A stretch of DNA of 39,713 bases from RBG-16-64-43 sp035288225 (GTDB taxonomy: Bacteria; Chloroflexota; Anaerolineae; Anaerolineales; RBG-16-64-43): assembly GCA_035288225.1 (NCBI GenBank), contig DATEAT010000110.1:1-39713 (forward strand), read 5' to 3'. Of this stretch, positions 1-8,800 are shown piece after piece (position 1 is the first letter of the stretch; the number at the start of each line of letters is the position of its first letter). The notes below the pieces were generated by a model. It did no database searches. It was not told the DNA's origin and was given only the letters and a program-made list of their open reading frames with translations. Both the position numbers and the translations under genes were made by a program.

Positions 1-2
1 TG

Positions 3-377
3 GTCGCTTCGCTGGTCCAGAGGGCAGGCTTCAGCGTGATGTTATTCGGCTTGGCCGTCGTCGCACTGGCGTTGGCCGGCGGAGCGGGGGTCAACTTGGC
101 CTTCGGCGTGGCAGGCGCCAACCTGGAATGGGACGACCCGCGGCACATGGTGCGCGGGTCGGTGGGATGCATTGGATCGTTTGCGGGCATGGCCTACGTG
201 GCGCTCGCCGCGGCGTTCTTCCTCGGCCCGGCCGTGCTCGTGCCATTGTTGGGCGGTAGCGCAGGGCTAGGCCAAGCGATCGGACTGGTCGCGGGCGGTT
301 TGTTCGCACTGGTGTGCGCTCTGCTTCCGCCTTACCTCATGCTCGGGCGGGTGAGGCGCATCGGCGAAGCGGGTTAG
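3..377 (+). CDS. C-terminal end of a multi-pass membrane protein, probably an ABC-2-like permease (5' truncated by window edge)
   Basis: The frame is open from the first bases of the window to a TAG at 375-377, so the gene probably begins outside. A GTG at 36 and an ATG at 39 could also start a 113-residue protein, but no ribosome binding site precedes them. The visible part has at least three hydrophobic helices, with a polar stretch containing LEWDDPRHMVRGS between the first and second. A loop of this kind, Gly-rich helix followed by an acidic 'WDDPR' turn, is what I remember from the C-terminal end of putative ABC-2 exporter permeases. That assignment is a recollection of family style, not proof. 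The gene converges on alr with a 36-base gap. Confidence 0.5.
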   Translation, partial: VASLVQRAGFSVMLFGLAVVALALAGGAGVNLAFGVAGANLEWDDPRHMVRGSVGCIGSFAGMAYVALAAAFFLGPAVLVPLLGGSAGLGQAIGLVAGGLFALVCALLPPYLMLGRVRRIGEAG

Positions 378-413
378 CGCATTCCGCCGCCCGCGCGCTC
401 TCGGCTTGCGGGC

Positions 414-1523
414 TCAGCGCTCGCCCGTGTAGAGGCGTGGCACGCGTGCGCTCAGGCCGGTCACAACCTCGTAGTTGTTCGTGTCCCACCGCGCGGCGAC
501 CTCTTCGGCGGAAATGACCTGGCTGCCCTGGCGACCGATGAGCACCACCTCGGTGCCGAGTGACAGCGGTGCCGGGAGGCGTACCATGCACTGGTCCATG
601 CACACGCGCCCCACCACTGGCGCGCGCGTCCCCTCAATGAGCACCGTGTTCCGCCTCGCCCGCCGAAAGCCATCGGCATAACCCAACGGGATTGCCCCGA
701 TGATCTCGCGACCGCGAGTGACGTATTCGTGACCGTAACTCACGCCGTGACCCTTCGGCAACTCCTTGCACGAGGCCAGTTGTGCCTTCCAGGTGAGCGC
801 CGGACGGAACCCTTCCTGGAGGGGTGCTTCCGCTGAAGGGTGAAGGCCGTACATGGCGATGCCCACGCGCACCAAACCCATACGCGATTCGGGGAAGTTG
901 AGTGCGGCCGCGGAGTTCGCTGCATGGAGTATCGGCAGAGGCCGAGCTTCCTCGCGCAGGCCATCCACGACGGATTGGAATGCAGCCAGTTGAGCACGGT
1001 TCGGGGCAGGGTCGTGCTCATCGGCCCTGGCCAAGTGGGTAAAGAGGCCCTCCAGACGCAGGGCGGTGTTGCGCTGCACCTCATGGACTACGGTGAGCGC
1101 CTCGTTCGGAAGCACGCCCAGGCGCCCCATGCCGCTGTCGACCTTGAGGTGGATGCGGGCTTGCATGCCCAGTGCCGTCGCCCGCTGCCCGTAGGCACGG
1201 ACCAGCTCAGCGGATGGGACAGTCAGAGCCACGTCGGCTGCGACAGCCGCCTCGACCTCGGCCACGGAAACAACGCCTAGGATGAGGATGGGCAGCCGCA
1301 GCCCGGCGGTGCGTAGCTCGAGGGCTTCGGCAAGACGGGCCACGCCAAGCCAGGCCGCTCCGCCCGAAGCAGCCGCGCGCGCTACTTGGCTCGCGCCGTG
1401 ACCGTAGCCGTTGGCCTTGACCACGGCCATGAGTGGCGTACGGGTCAGTGCGGACAGGCGGCGGACATTGTCCTCGATCGCCGACAGATCGATTTCCAGC
1501 CAGGTGACGAAGCGGTTTTCCAT
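414..1523 (-). CDS. alr: Alanine racemase
   Basis: This PLP enzyme interconverts L- and D-alanine in the cytoplasm and supplies D-Ala for peptidoglycan. With the start at 1523 it has 369 residues, the usual length. The PLP-binding lysine is K36 in AVVKANGYGHG, and the second catalytic base is Y263 in GVSYGHEY. The C-terminal beta domain has the typical VCMDQCMV segment. I chose the ATG at 1523 because GAGGCGAGT lies just upstream and MENRFVTWLEIDLSAIEDN matches the usual N-terminus. The frame continues upstream to 1637, but that extension is Pro/Ala-rich and unlike the family. It fits the cell-wall theme of the three L,D-transpeptidases and the amidase further right, although it is not in an operon with them. 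Confidence 0.96.
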   Translation of the reverse strand: MENRFVTWLEIDLSAIEDNVRRLSALTRTPLMAVVKANGYGHGASQVARAAASGGAAWLGVARLAEALELRTAGLRLPILILGVVSVAEVEAAVAADVALTVPSAELVRAYGQRATALGMQARIHLKVDSGMGRLGVLPNEALTVVHEVQRNTALRLEGLFTHLARADEHDPAPNRAQLAAFQSVVDGLREEARPLPILHAANSAAALNFPESRMGLVRVGIAMYGLHPSAEAPLQEGFRPALTWKAQLASCKELPKGHGVSYGHEYVTRGREIIGAIPLGYADGFRRARRNTVLIEGTRAPVVGRVCMDQCMVRLPAPLSLGTEVVLIGRQGSQVISAEEVAARWDTNNYEVVTGLSARVPRLYTGER

Positions 1524-1691
1524 ACTCGCCTCACTCGCCCCGCAAGATGAGCCATTGGCAGAGAAGTGCGCGGCGTGCCGGGGTGGTCCGGAATGTGCAA
1601 TACCTCCTGGAGGAGGAGGAGCCGCCGCTTCGGGCAACTATACCCCATCGTGGCAATTGCCTTACCAAACGCGGGCAGATGGCATTTTCTC

Positions 1692-1719
1692 TTGCAAACG
1701 AGTTTCTCCCAGCTATAAT
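1692..1719 (+). promoter_or_regulatory. Sigma70-like promoter for the 1743 histidine kinase
   Basis: A TTGCAA (-35, 1692-1697) and a perfect TATAAT (-10, 1714-1719) are separated by 16 bases. Transcription would start near 1726, giving a leader of about 17 bases before the ATG at 1743. AAGGA at 1722-1726 is too far upstream to be an ideal ribosome binding site. Confidence 0.6.
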
Positions 1720-1742
1720 CGAAGGACGACGATCGAGCGACC

Positions 1743-4700
1743 ATGGACACCAACCGCGGGCATCCCGGTGCGCTGCCGGTCCTCTATCTTGCCGGAATGC
1801 TCGTCCTGGCAGGCGGCTTGGCGGCCGCCTTGTGGCTTTCGCCGCTCGCGGCGGCCGAAAAACAGCGTGACCTTCTGGTTCTGGCCGGCGTTGTTGCCTA
1901 CAGCGCCGTTGTGGCGGCACGCCACCTCTCGCGGCGGCGCATCCCGGTCTTGCTCTCGCACACCCTCGACCTGGGAACCCTTGGGCTGATCGCGGTCACC
2001 GATTACTTCCTGCGCCCGGTCGCCTCCTCGGTGTGGTTGTTCTATCCCCTCAGCATCACCTTCATGGCATTCGCCAGCGAACGCTGGGCCACCTGGCCGG
2101 CTGTGGGGCTGGCGATTGTGCTGGATGCGGCGCTGACGGTGATGCTGGCCGGCCGCGGGACTCCGTTCACCTGGGTTGATTTGTTGCTGCGCTGCCTGAC
2201 CTACACGGCTTCCGGGTTTGTCATGACCCGCGGCGCTCAGATCGCCGCCCGCTTCTGGCGCGATACGCTGGAGGCGGAACTCAAGCATTCGGGTGATCTG
2301 CTGCGCCTGGCGACGCTCGGTCAGCCACTGGCCAATGCGCTCACCTTCGACCAATTGCGCGACCGCCTGCCCTCCCTCCTCCAGCGGGCCGTCCCGCAAG
2401 CCGACGCCGGGGTCGTCTTCCTGCTCGAGAACTCGCGCAAGGAGCTTCTGCCCTTTGCCTCTTTTGGCCTGGGCGAGACCTCGCTGATTCCCGGTTTTGG
2501 CACTTCGGGCTCGCTGATCGCGGCGGCAGTGCAATCTCGCGAGGCCGCGCTGCACAGCGGGGCCGAGTTGGAGGCGGCGCTGGCGACTGAGCCCATGCGC
2601 CGGATGCTCACTCAACGCCAGGCGGCCAACGACAGCTCGCCCGCCGCTGCCATCCTGGCGGCCATCAAGGTCAGCCAGGCTGCACGCGGCGTGCTGCTGC
2701 TTCTGGCGGATGCGCCCGGGCAACTCACGGCTCGCGAGGTGGAGGTGGCGCGGACGATCGTCTCCAACCTGGGGACGGTTCTCGAGCATCTCGACTTCTC
2801 GGATCTCTTGCGCCGCGTGGCGCAGCAACGTGAGACGCTGCTTAAGATCGCCCACGGGGTGGCCTCAGCCACCGATCTGGAGCAGATCTATCAGGCCCTG
2901 CATGAGGGGACGCGCGAGCTCATGCCGTGCGACTCGTTCGTCATCGCCCTTTACGACGAAGACGGCAATCAGGCGCGGTTGGTCTATGTCATCGACAACG
3001 ACAAGCGCAGCACGCCGATCACCGTCTCGGCCAAACCCGGGCTGCTGGGCAACATGCTAGCTGAGCGCCAGGGGTTCCGCGTGGACGACCTGGCCGGCCT
3101 TTTGCCGTACGCGCCGCGCCACTACGGCGGTGATCAGCCCGTGCGCTCGGCGGTATGCGCCCCGCTGCGCGTGGGCGACCGGCTAATCGGCATGATCTCA
3201 GCCCAGACGCTGCGCCCCGGGGCTTATTTCGACGACGACGTACGGCTGTTGACCGCCCTGGCCGAAAGCGCGGGCGCTAACCTCGAACACATGCGCCACC
3301 TGGAACGCGAACGCCATCGCGCGCACCATTTCGAAGGGTTGGCGCACAACCTGGTGCACCTGCTGACGCGCGGGCCCCTGGGAGGCGGCGAGGATCAACG
3401 CAGCTTCCTGCTGTCCCAGGTCACGCGCATGATGGGCGAATACCTCAATGCCGGCTTCTGCCTGACATTGATGCTCGGTGAAGACGGGCAGACCTTCCGG
3501 GTCGAAGCAGCCACCTCGCTGCAGCCGGTTGAGGACCTGGTGCCCCCCGGAACGGTGGTGCCGCTCAGCTCGCTGCCGCGGATGGTGGAGATCCTGCAGC
3601 ACGGCGCCTACGCCGTCTGGCGCTGCGGCGCGCAGAGCGACCCCGCACCTTTGGCCGAGATTCAAGTGCTCATCCCGCAACCTCCCGAGAGCATCGCCCT
3701 GCTGCCGATCCACAGCCCTAACCGGCGCTGGGGCATTCTGGTGGCCGGAAGAGACTCCCCGTGGGATGAGGCGTCGTTTGCCCCGGAGCAGTTGCGCCTG
3801 GCGGACATGATCGTGCGCCAGATCGGTGTGTCGCTTGAGAATCAGGCGGCAAGCGAGTCCTCCTCCCAGCGCCTCAACTCGCTCACTCGTCTATATGAAC
3901 TGGAACTCTCTCTCTCCGCAGCCGACGACCCGGTGCGGGTGCTGGAGTTGACGCTGGACGTGGCCATCGAAGCGCTGTGGGCCAACGGCGGCGGCATCGC
4001 CTTATGGCAGCCCGAGACGCAGCTGCTGCGCACGGTCATCAGCCGCAACGTGCCCGCCGGGCTCGACAATGAGCCCTTCCGCCCCGACGGGCTGGGCATG
4101 ACCACCTACCGCGGCGGGCAGGCGCGCTACTTCAGCAACCTACGCCTTGAGGGCAACCTGCATCCATTGGTCGGCCAATCCGGCATCCGCGCGGTGGCGC
4201 ACTTGCCCCTGCGCACGGACGGTGCACCGTTCGGCCTCTTGATCCTCGACTTCTTCCACCCGCGCGAATTCCCCGAGCAGGACCGGCGCCTGTTGGAGAT
4301 GTTCGCGGCGCGTGCGGCGCTGGCCTATGACAAGGCACGCTTGCTGCGCGCCCTGCAAGAGGCCCACGAGCGCTTCGAGCGCACCGTGCAGCACGTCCCG
4401 GGCGCGATCTACCGCGGCAGCATCGATGGCCACACGACGTTCATGTCGCAGGGCATCCGTGATCTGACCGGGTTCTCGCCCGAGGAATGGACGGCTACAC
4501 CCAACATCTGGAATGAGCGCCTGCATCCCGATGATCGCGAGCGAGTGCACGCCTCGTTCGATGCGGCCATCGCCCAGGGCAAAGAATGGATCGAGGAGTA
4601 TCGCCTGCGCGATCGCCAGGATCGCTGGCGCTGGGTGCGTGACGTGGCGCGCATGGTGCGCGAGCCCGATGGTTCGATCCACTATTACGACGGCGTGATG

Positions 4701-5456
4701 ACCGATATCACCACGCGCCGTCAGTTGGAGGAGCGCCTCTTGCGCACGGCGCGCCTGGAGTCGGCCACGGCGCTGGGGATGGGCCTGGCCCACGAAATCA
4801 ACAACGCGCTCAGCACGCTGTCGCTGCATTCCTACCTGCTCTCGCGGCGCATGCCGGCCGGCAACGAGGATGTGGCCCACCATTTGCAGATCATCGAACA
4901 GACCGTGCAACGCACAGCCGGCCTGATCCAACACTTCCGCGAGCTGGCCCAGCCCACGCCGACCAGCCTGGCCCCGGTCTCGGTGTCCTCGCTGCTGGAG
5001 GAGATCGTAGCCACTTTTGGCGAGCGGCTACGCGAGCAGGGTGTGGCGCTCGATCTCTCCCTGGCCGACGATCTGCCGCGCATCCACGGCGATCGCACCG
5101 GGCTGTACGAAGCCTTTTCGGCCGTGGTCAAGAACGCGATCGAGGCGCTGCCGGCCGGCGGCTTGCTCAGCGTGCATACCTCACGCGCTTCGCTGCGCCA
5201 CGACGGCACCGATGCCCCGGGCATCGCCATCGTCGTGCGCGATGACGGGGCGGGCATCCTCAAACAGGACTTGCCACGAGTCTTCGAACCGGGCTTCACC
5301 CGCAAGGTGGAAGGGGGCGTCGTCCGTGGGCTTGGGTTTGGGTTGGCGATTGCCCAGCAGATTATCGGCGCACATGGTGGAGAGATCGAGGTGCAGAGCG
5401 AGCCGGGATCTGGGACGACGGTGCGCGTCCTGTTGCCGACAGAAACTGAGAGTTAG
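1743..5456 (+). CDS. Membrane sensor histidine kinase with four GAF domains and a PAS domain
   Basis: This 1237-residue orphan sensor kinase begins with about six transmembrane helices (residues 10-175). By sequence character, four GAF-like domains follow at roughly 193-355, 366-516, 530-700 and 710-868. A PAS/PAC domain (about 876-993, LTGFSPEEW and DGVMTDIT) comes next. The kinase core has the phosphoacceptor H1017 in GLAHEINNALS, an N-box in VVKNAIEALP, a G1 box in VRDDGAGI and a G2 box in GLGFGLAIAQQII. The HEINN H-box is of the NtrB/PAS-associated type. There is no receiver and no neighbouring response regulator, so the partner lies elsewhere. The signal is unknown; GAF domains commonly bind small ligands or chromophores. 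It is transcribed divergently from alr. Confidence 0.93.
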   Translation: MDTNRGHPGALPVLYLAGMLVLAGGLAAALWLSPLAAAEKQRDLLVLAGVVAYSAVVAARHLSRRRIPVLLSHTLDLGTLGLIAVTDYFLRPVASSVWLFYPLSITFMAFASERWATWPAVGLAIVLDAALTVMLAGRGTPFTWVDLLLRCLTYTASGFVMTRGAQIAARFWRDTLEAELKHSGDLLRLATLGQPLANALTFDQLRDRLPSLLQRAVPQADAGVVFLLENSRKELLPFASFGLGETSLIPGFGTSGSLIAAAVQSREAALHSGAELEAALATEPMRRMLTQRQAANDSSPAAAILAAIKVSQAARGVLLLLADAPGQLTAREVEVARTIVSNLGTVLEHLDFSDLLRRVAQQRETLLKIAHGVASATDLEQIYQALHEGTRELMPCDSFVIALYDEDGNQARLVYVIDNDKRSTPITVSAKPGLLGNMLAERQGFRVDDLAGLLPYAPRHYGGDQPVRSAVCAPLRVGDRLIGMISAQTLRPGAYFDDDVRLLTALAESAGANLEHMRHLERERHRAHHFEGLAHNLVHLLTRGPLGGGEDQRSFLLSQVTRMMGEYLNAGFCLTLMLGEDGQTFRVEAATSLQPVEDLVPPGTVVPLSSLPRMVEILQHGAYAVWRCGAQSDPAPLAEIQVLIPQPPESIALLPIHSPNRRWGILVAGRDSPWDEASFAPEQLRLADMIVRQIGVSLENQAASESSSQRLNSLTRLYELELSLSAADDPVRVLELTLDVAIEALWANGGGIALWQPETQLLRTVISRNVPAGLDNEPFRPDGLGMTTYRGGQARYFSNLRLEGNLHPLVGQSGIRAVAHLPLRTDGAPFGLLILDFFHPREFPEQDRRLLEMFAARAALAYDKARLLRALQEAHERFERTVQHVPGAIYRGSIDGHTTFMSQGIRDLTGFSPEEWTATPNIWNERLHPDDRERVHASFDAAIAQGKEWIEEYRLRDRQDRWRWVRDVARMVREPDGSIHYYDGVMTDITTRRQLEERLLRTARLESATALGMGLAHEINNALSTLSLHSYLLSRRMPAGNEDVAHHLQIIEQTVQRTAGLIQHFRELAQPTPTSLAPVSVSSLLEEIVATFGERLREQGVALDLSLADDLPRIHGDRTGLYEAFSAVVKNAIEALPAGGLLSVHTSRASLRHDGTDAPGIAIVVRDDGAGILKQDLPRVFEPGFTRKVEGGVVRGLGFGLAIAQQIIGAHGGEIEVQSEPGSGTTVRVLLPTETES

Positions 5457-5541
5457 GGCCACCGCCGGGGGGGTAGCGGACTCAGCACCTGCCTCGATCA
5501 CCAGCCGCACATCCGGCACACATCCTGCAACGGAACAAGGC

Positions 5542-5560
5542 GGGGACGAAGGACGTCCCC
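5542..5560 (+). terminator. Candidate terminator hairpin after the histidine kinase
   Basis: GGGGACG (5542-5548) pairs with CGTCCCC (5554-5560) around an AAGGA loop. Only a short TTCCC follows, with no real U tract. The rest of the 5457-5639 gap shows nothing else apart from the tRNA promoter. Confidence 0.35.
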
Positions 5561-5624
5561 TTCCCTGGGGCGCATGGCGGGTGGCGCCGCCCATCGGCCG
5601 AAGGTCCGGGAGCGATCTCGGATA

Positions 5625-5630
5625 TATAAT
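5625..5630 (+). promoter_or_regulatory. -10 box of the tRNA-Leu promoter
   Basis: A perfect TATAAT ends nine bases before the tRNA, which places the start site at about 5637. I see no good -35 box 16-18 bases upstream. Confidence 0.5.
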
Positions 5631-5639
5631 GGGCTAATT

Positions 5640-5724
5640 GGGGCGGTGGCGAAATTGGCAGACGCAGGGGACTTAAAATCCCTCGGGCTAACCCCCCGTG
5701 TGGGTTCAACTCCCACCCGCCCTA
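5640..5724 (+). tRNA. tRNA-Leu (anticodon UAA)
   Basis: The sequence folds as a class II tRNA of 85 bases. The acceptor arm GGGGCGG (5640-5646) pairs with CCGCCCT (5717-5723) with a G-U first pair, and the discriminator is A5724. The D-stem is GCG/CGC and U8 is present. The anticodon stem-loop is GGGGA-CTTAAAA-TCCCT with anticodon TAA at 5674-5676. A long variable arm follows, and the T-arm is GTGGG-TTCAACT-CCCAC. CCA is not encoded. Confidence 0.95.
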
Positions 5725-5851
5725 CAAGGTGCAACCCGAGGGAGATCCGAATTGACCCAGCCAGGCCAACTGGCGGGCCGTATGCCCGGGGGCGTGCAAC
5801 GTGCGCGCGCCGCTCGTCGCGCAGGCCATCCGCGGAAGGAGGAAGCCAAAG

Positions 5852-7165
5852 ATGAAGTCGTTTACACGCAAGCCGCTCATAGGGCTGGTTGCCTTGCTGG
5901 TGCTTACGGTGGGGTGCACGCTGCCCCTCGCGCCAACGCCGACCCCCTTCGTGTTTCCGACGCCGAACATGACTTTGACGGCGCTGTTCATGATCCCGCC
6001 GACCTCGACCGTGCCGGCGGGGCCGACCACGCCGCCGGCATCCGCTGCGACAGCCACCTCGGTTGCCTGCACCGGCACTCATCTGGCCGACTTTGTTAGC
6101 GAGACGGTGCCAGATGGAACCTCGATCACCCCGGGTGCGGCGTTCACCAAGACCTGGACGCTGAAGAATGTCGGCACATGCACCTGGACCACCGGCTACT
6201 CGCTGGTGTTCGACAGCGGCAGCCAGATGGGCGCGCCGGCTTCAGTGCCGCTCACCGCGGCTGTGGCCCCGGCTGCGACGGTTACGCTCTCGGCGGCCAT
6301 GACGGCGCCCTCGACGGTTGGCAGCTACCAGGGCCTCTGGAAGCTGAGCACTCCGGCTGGAACGCGCTTCGGCGTGGGCACCGGCGGCACAACCGCCTTC
6401 TGGGTGAAGATTTATGCCGGGACGCCGCCTCCAGCGGTTCCCGCCTGCGTCGTCCCCTCGCCCGTTCGCCGGCCGGACGGCAACGGCGGCATGGTCGAGT
6501 CGTACTGGACGACCAACCCGCCGGCGATCGACGGATACTTCGACAGCTTCGTCGATGAGTGGCCAGCCACGCTAAAGTACAGCGCGACCAGCGTGGTCTT
6601 CGGCAAGTCGGAGTGGGATGACGAAGAGGACCTTTCGGCCACCTACCACTTCAAGTGGGACGGCACCTACCTGTACCTGGCCGCCAAGGTGCGCGACGAC
6701 AACTACGTCCAGGAGTCGAGCGGCTCGAACATGTACAACGGCGACAGCCTGGAGATCCTGTTCGACACGGCGTTGAAGAGCGACTACTGCAGCTCCTCGC
6801 TCAGCGGCGACGACTTCCAGTTGGGCGTCTCGGGCGGCTTCCTGGTCGCGCCCGGACAAGAACCCGAAGCCTACCTGTGGTACCCGACCGACAAGGCCGG
6901 CCTCAAGCCGGTGGCGATGGTCAGGGCGGTGCAGGTCGCGGCGCCCGGGTTCTCCGGCTACCAGATCGAAGCCCGCATCCCGTGGACCATCTTCGCTATC
7001 ACGCCCACCGGCGGCGAGGAATACGGCTTCGCGTTCTCGGTCAGCGACAACGACGACGGCGGCACCAGCGACCAAGAGAGCATGATATCGTCGGATCCAA
7101 AGCGCGTGCTCACCAACCCGATGACCTGGGGCACGATCCAGATGGAGACCGAAACAGGTCCGTGA
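5852..7165 (+). CDS. Lipoprotein with NBR1-type Ig-like domain and CBM9-like domain
   Basis: This 437-residue protein has a signal peptide ending in a lipobox (LTVGC, lipidated C22), then a Thr/Pro-rich linker. Residues about 70-190 form an Ig-like domain with the Trp/Cys pattern of the NBR1 (next-to-BRCA1) family: TWTLKNVGTCTWTTGYSLVF, then GSYQGLWKLSTPAG. The C-terminal half (about 215-437) resembles carbohydrate-binding module family 9 or a DOMON-like beta sandwich: PAIDGYFD, EWPATLKY, FKWDGTYLYLAAKVRDDN and GDSLEILFDT. An exported, surface-held protein that binds a glycan or another ligand is the likeliest role. No catalytic residues are evident. The start at 5852 follows a strong AAGGAGG at 5836-5842. 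It stands alone behind tRNA-Leu and ends at a strong hairpin. Confidence 0.85.
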   Translation: MKSFTRKPLIGLVALLVLTVGCTLPLAPTPTPFVFPTPNMTLTALFMIPPTSTVPAGPTTPPASAATATSVACTGTHLADFVSETVPDGTSITPGAAFTKTWTLKNVGTCTWTTGYSLVFDSGSQMGAPASVPLTAAVAPAATVTLSAAMTAPSTVGSYQGLWKLSTPAGTRFGVGTGGTTAFWVKIYAGTPPPAVPACVVPSPVRRPDGNGGMVESYWTTNPPAIDGYFDSFVDEWPATLKYSATSVVFGKSEWDDEEDLSATYHFKWDGTYLYLAAKVRDDNYVQESSGSNMYNGDSLEILFDTALKSDYCSSSLSGDDFQLGVSGGFLVAPGQEPEAYLWYPTDKAGLKPVAMVRAVQVAAPGFSGYQIEARIPWTIFAITPTGGEEYGFAFSVSDNDDGGTSDQESMISSDPKRVLTNPMTWGTIQMETETGP

Positions 7166-7229
7166 GCCTCGCGCCCGACTGCGGATGATCTGAGGCGCGC
7201 CCGCGCACGCGGCGCCTTCACAGAACAGC

Positions 7230-7264
7230 AAACCGCCGGCGAACACGGAGTTCGCCGGCGGTTT
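7230..7264. terminator. Bidirectional terminator between convergent genes
   Basis: A perfect 15-bp stem, with arms 7230-7244 and 7250-7264 and loop ACGGA, ends in TTTCTTAATT on the plus strand and begins with AAA. It lies between the lipoprotein stop (7165) and the thioredoxin stop (7291) and can serve both. Confidence 0.85.
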
Positions 7265-7290
7265 CTTAATTCCCTCGCGCCATGCTCTCT

Positions 7291-8118
7291 TCAGAAGAGA
7301 ACCGAGGCCAGCTCGTCGCGGTAGGTGCGGGTCTGGGGATCTTCTTCGCCCATGAGTTCAAGCACGGCGAGGAACACCTGGCGTGCCTCATCCTGTGCGA
7401 AGTGCTTGTCGCGGCGCAGGACGTCCAGCAAGCCATCGAGCGCGGCCGCGAAATTGCCGCGCGCAATGAGCCGCGCGCATTGCAGGTACTCGGCTTTCGC
7501 CGGGTCACCGTTTGCGGGCGAGGCCTCTGCCGCGCGCAGCATGAGTTGGGCCAGCGGCCGCAGTCGCTCGACGGCGACCACCTCATTGCCGCCGGGAAAG
7601 GCGTCCATCACCTGCAGGGCGGGCGCACCCTTGCCCTGAGTGAGCAGCGCCTTGACCAGGCACAAGGCGGCCGCGCTCGAGGCCGGGTCGTCGGTCAGCG
7701 CGCGCCGTGCAGCTTCTTCCGCCTCGGGCCAGTGGCGCGCAACGAGAAAGCCGCGGGCCTCGACCAGCGCGCGATCGGCGACGCGCGGTGCCAGCTCGCG
7801 GACGAAGCGCTGCACCATGCTCTCCGGCTGAGCGCCCACGAACTGGGCAACCTCCTGCCCACCCTTGAAGGCCTTGACTGCTGGGATGCCCTGCACGCCG
7901 AAACGCGTTGCCAAACGCGGGTTCTCGTCCACGTTCACCCTGGCCAGGCGGAAGGCCCCGTTGGCTTCGCGCGCCAGCCTCTCCAGCATCGGCCCGAGCG
8001 TGCGGCACGGGCCGCACCACGGCGCCCAGAAATCTACAACCACCGGAACCTGGTGGGAGTGAGCAATCACCTCGTATTCGAAGGTTGCCTCGCTCACGTC
8101 GATAATGCTTGAGTCCAT
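7291..8118 (-). CDS. Thioredoxin domain protein with C-terminal TPR-like helices (CnoX/YbbN type)
   Basis: The 275-residue protein has an N-terminal thioredoxin fold with an intact redox motif, C35-G-P-C38 in FWAPWCGPC, and the cis-proline loop FGVQGIPAVKAF. From residue about 115 on, it consists of repeated helices typical of the YbbN/CnoX family, in which a TPR domain follows thioredoxin. E. coli CnoX lacks the first cysteine and acts as a redox-linked holdase that passes clients to GroEL and DnaK. Here both cysteines are present, so dithiol activity is likely. The ATG at 8118 is preceded by GCGAGGACAG. It lies 58 bases downstream of the 8177-8596 gene and is probably co-transcribed with it. 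Confidence 0.88.
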   Translation of the reverse strand: MDSSIIDVSEATFEYEVIAHSHQVPVVVDFWAPWCGPCRTLGPMLERLAREANGAFRLARVNVDENPRLATRFGVQGIPAVKAFKGGQEVAQFVGAQPESMVQRFVRELAPRVADRALVEARGFLVARHWPEAEEAARRALTDDPASSAAALCLVKALLTQGKGAPALQVMDAFPGGNEVVAVERLRPLAQLMLRAAEASPANGDPAKAEYLQCARLIARGNFAAALDGLLDVLRRDKHFAQDEARQVFLAVLELMGEEDPQTRTYRDELASVLF

Positions 8119-8176
8119 CTGTCCTCGCCTATTCGTTTCGAACCGCAGCTCAGGGGTGCAACCTGCGCGCGGTCGG

Positions 8177-8596
8177 CTACCCTTCGCCCTCGGCCGGTGC
8201 GGAAGGCTGTTCGACCCGCACCACCTCGCCGTGGAAGTCGACAATCACTCGAAAACCCATCATCCCCATCCACAAGCGCGTTTCTTCGGGCAGGCCATGT
8301 TCCAGGACCTCTGCCAGATGGGCCTCCGGGTGTTCGAGGCGGCTCTTCATCACTGCGGCCGAGAACACGTCCGCCTGCCCGAGCATCTTCATGGCCTGGT
8401 CGGCGATTTCCTTTTCGTGGCCGCGCATCATGCCCCAGATTGTCCGCAGCACCGACTCGTCCACGTGACGCGCAGGGATATGGCGAAGAAAGCCTTGATC
8501 GTTGAGGCGGTAGAACCACTCCGCTCCAACCTCGACGACGGTAAGCGCTTCGCCGGCCTCGGAGAACACCAATCCTTCAAAGAGCGGCTTGGCCAC
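8177..8596 (-). CDS. Small conserved-looking protein of unknown function
   Basis: The 139-residue soluble protein starts with GTG at 8596, six bases after AAGGTG. I do not recognise a family. Its N-terminal part is beta-rich (GLVFSEAGEALTVVEVGAEWFYRLNDQGF) and looks like a small barrel. The middle is helical and charged, with a central GHEKEIADQAMKMLGQADVF. The C-terminal FRVIVDFHGEVVRVEQP returns to beta strand, and the last residues are acidic. There is no signal peptide or membrane segment. A good promoter lies about 90 bases upstream, and the thioredoxin-TPR gene follows 58 bases downstream, so a stress or folding role by association is possible but unproven. Confidence 0.75.
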   Translation of the reverse strand: MAKPLFEGLVFSEAGEALTVVEVGAEWFYRLNDQGFLRHIPARHVDESVLRTIWGMMRGHEKEIADQAMKMLGQADVFSAAVMKSRLEHPEAHLAEVLEHGLPEETRLWMGMMGFRVIVDFHGEVVRVEQPSAPAEGEG

Positions 8597-8682
8597 ATTT
8601 CACCTTGCCGATGCGGGCACTCTGCGCTGGCCGATGTTTCGTCCAACGCGGACCGCGCACGCTGCGTTCTCGGTTGCTCCCG

Positions 8683-8711
8683 AGTATACGCACCCCGCTC
8701 GTGAGTGTCCA
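8683..8711 (-). promoter_or_regulatory. Sigma70-like promoter for the 8596-7291 operon
   Basis: On the minus strand TGGACA (8711-8706) and TATACT (8688-8683) are spaced by 17 bases, each matching five of six consensus positions. The start would be near 8676, giving a leader of about 80 bases before the GTG at 8596. Confidence 0.65.
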
Positions 8712-8800
8712 GGTATGGCAATGGCCTTGGGCGCAGGGTGAGACAACCGCGGTCATTCGGCGGGCCCGCCGGGAGGGGGGAGGTATGGATGCGCTGCGAG

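Noticed and set aside
1524..1637. N-terminal extension of alanine racemase
   Set aside because: The extra 38 residues are Pro/Ala/Gly-rich and unlike the family, while the ATG at 1523 has a ribosome site and gives the standard length.
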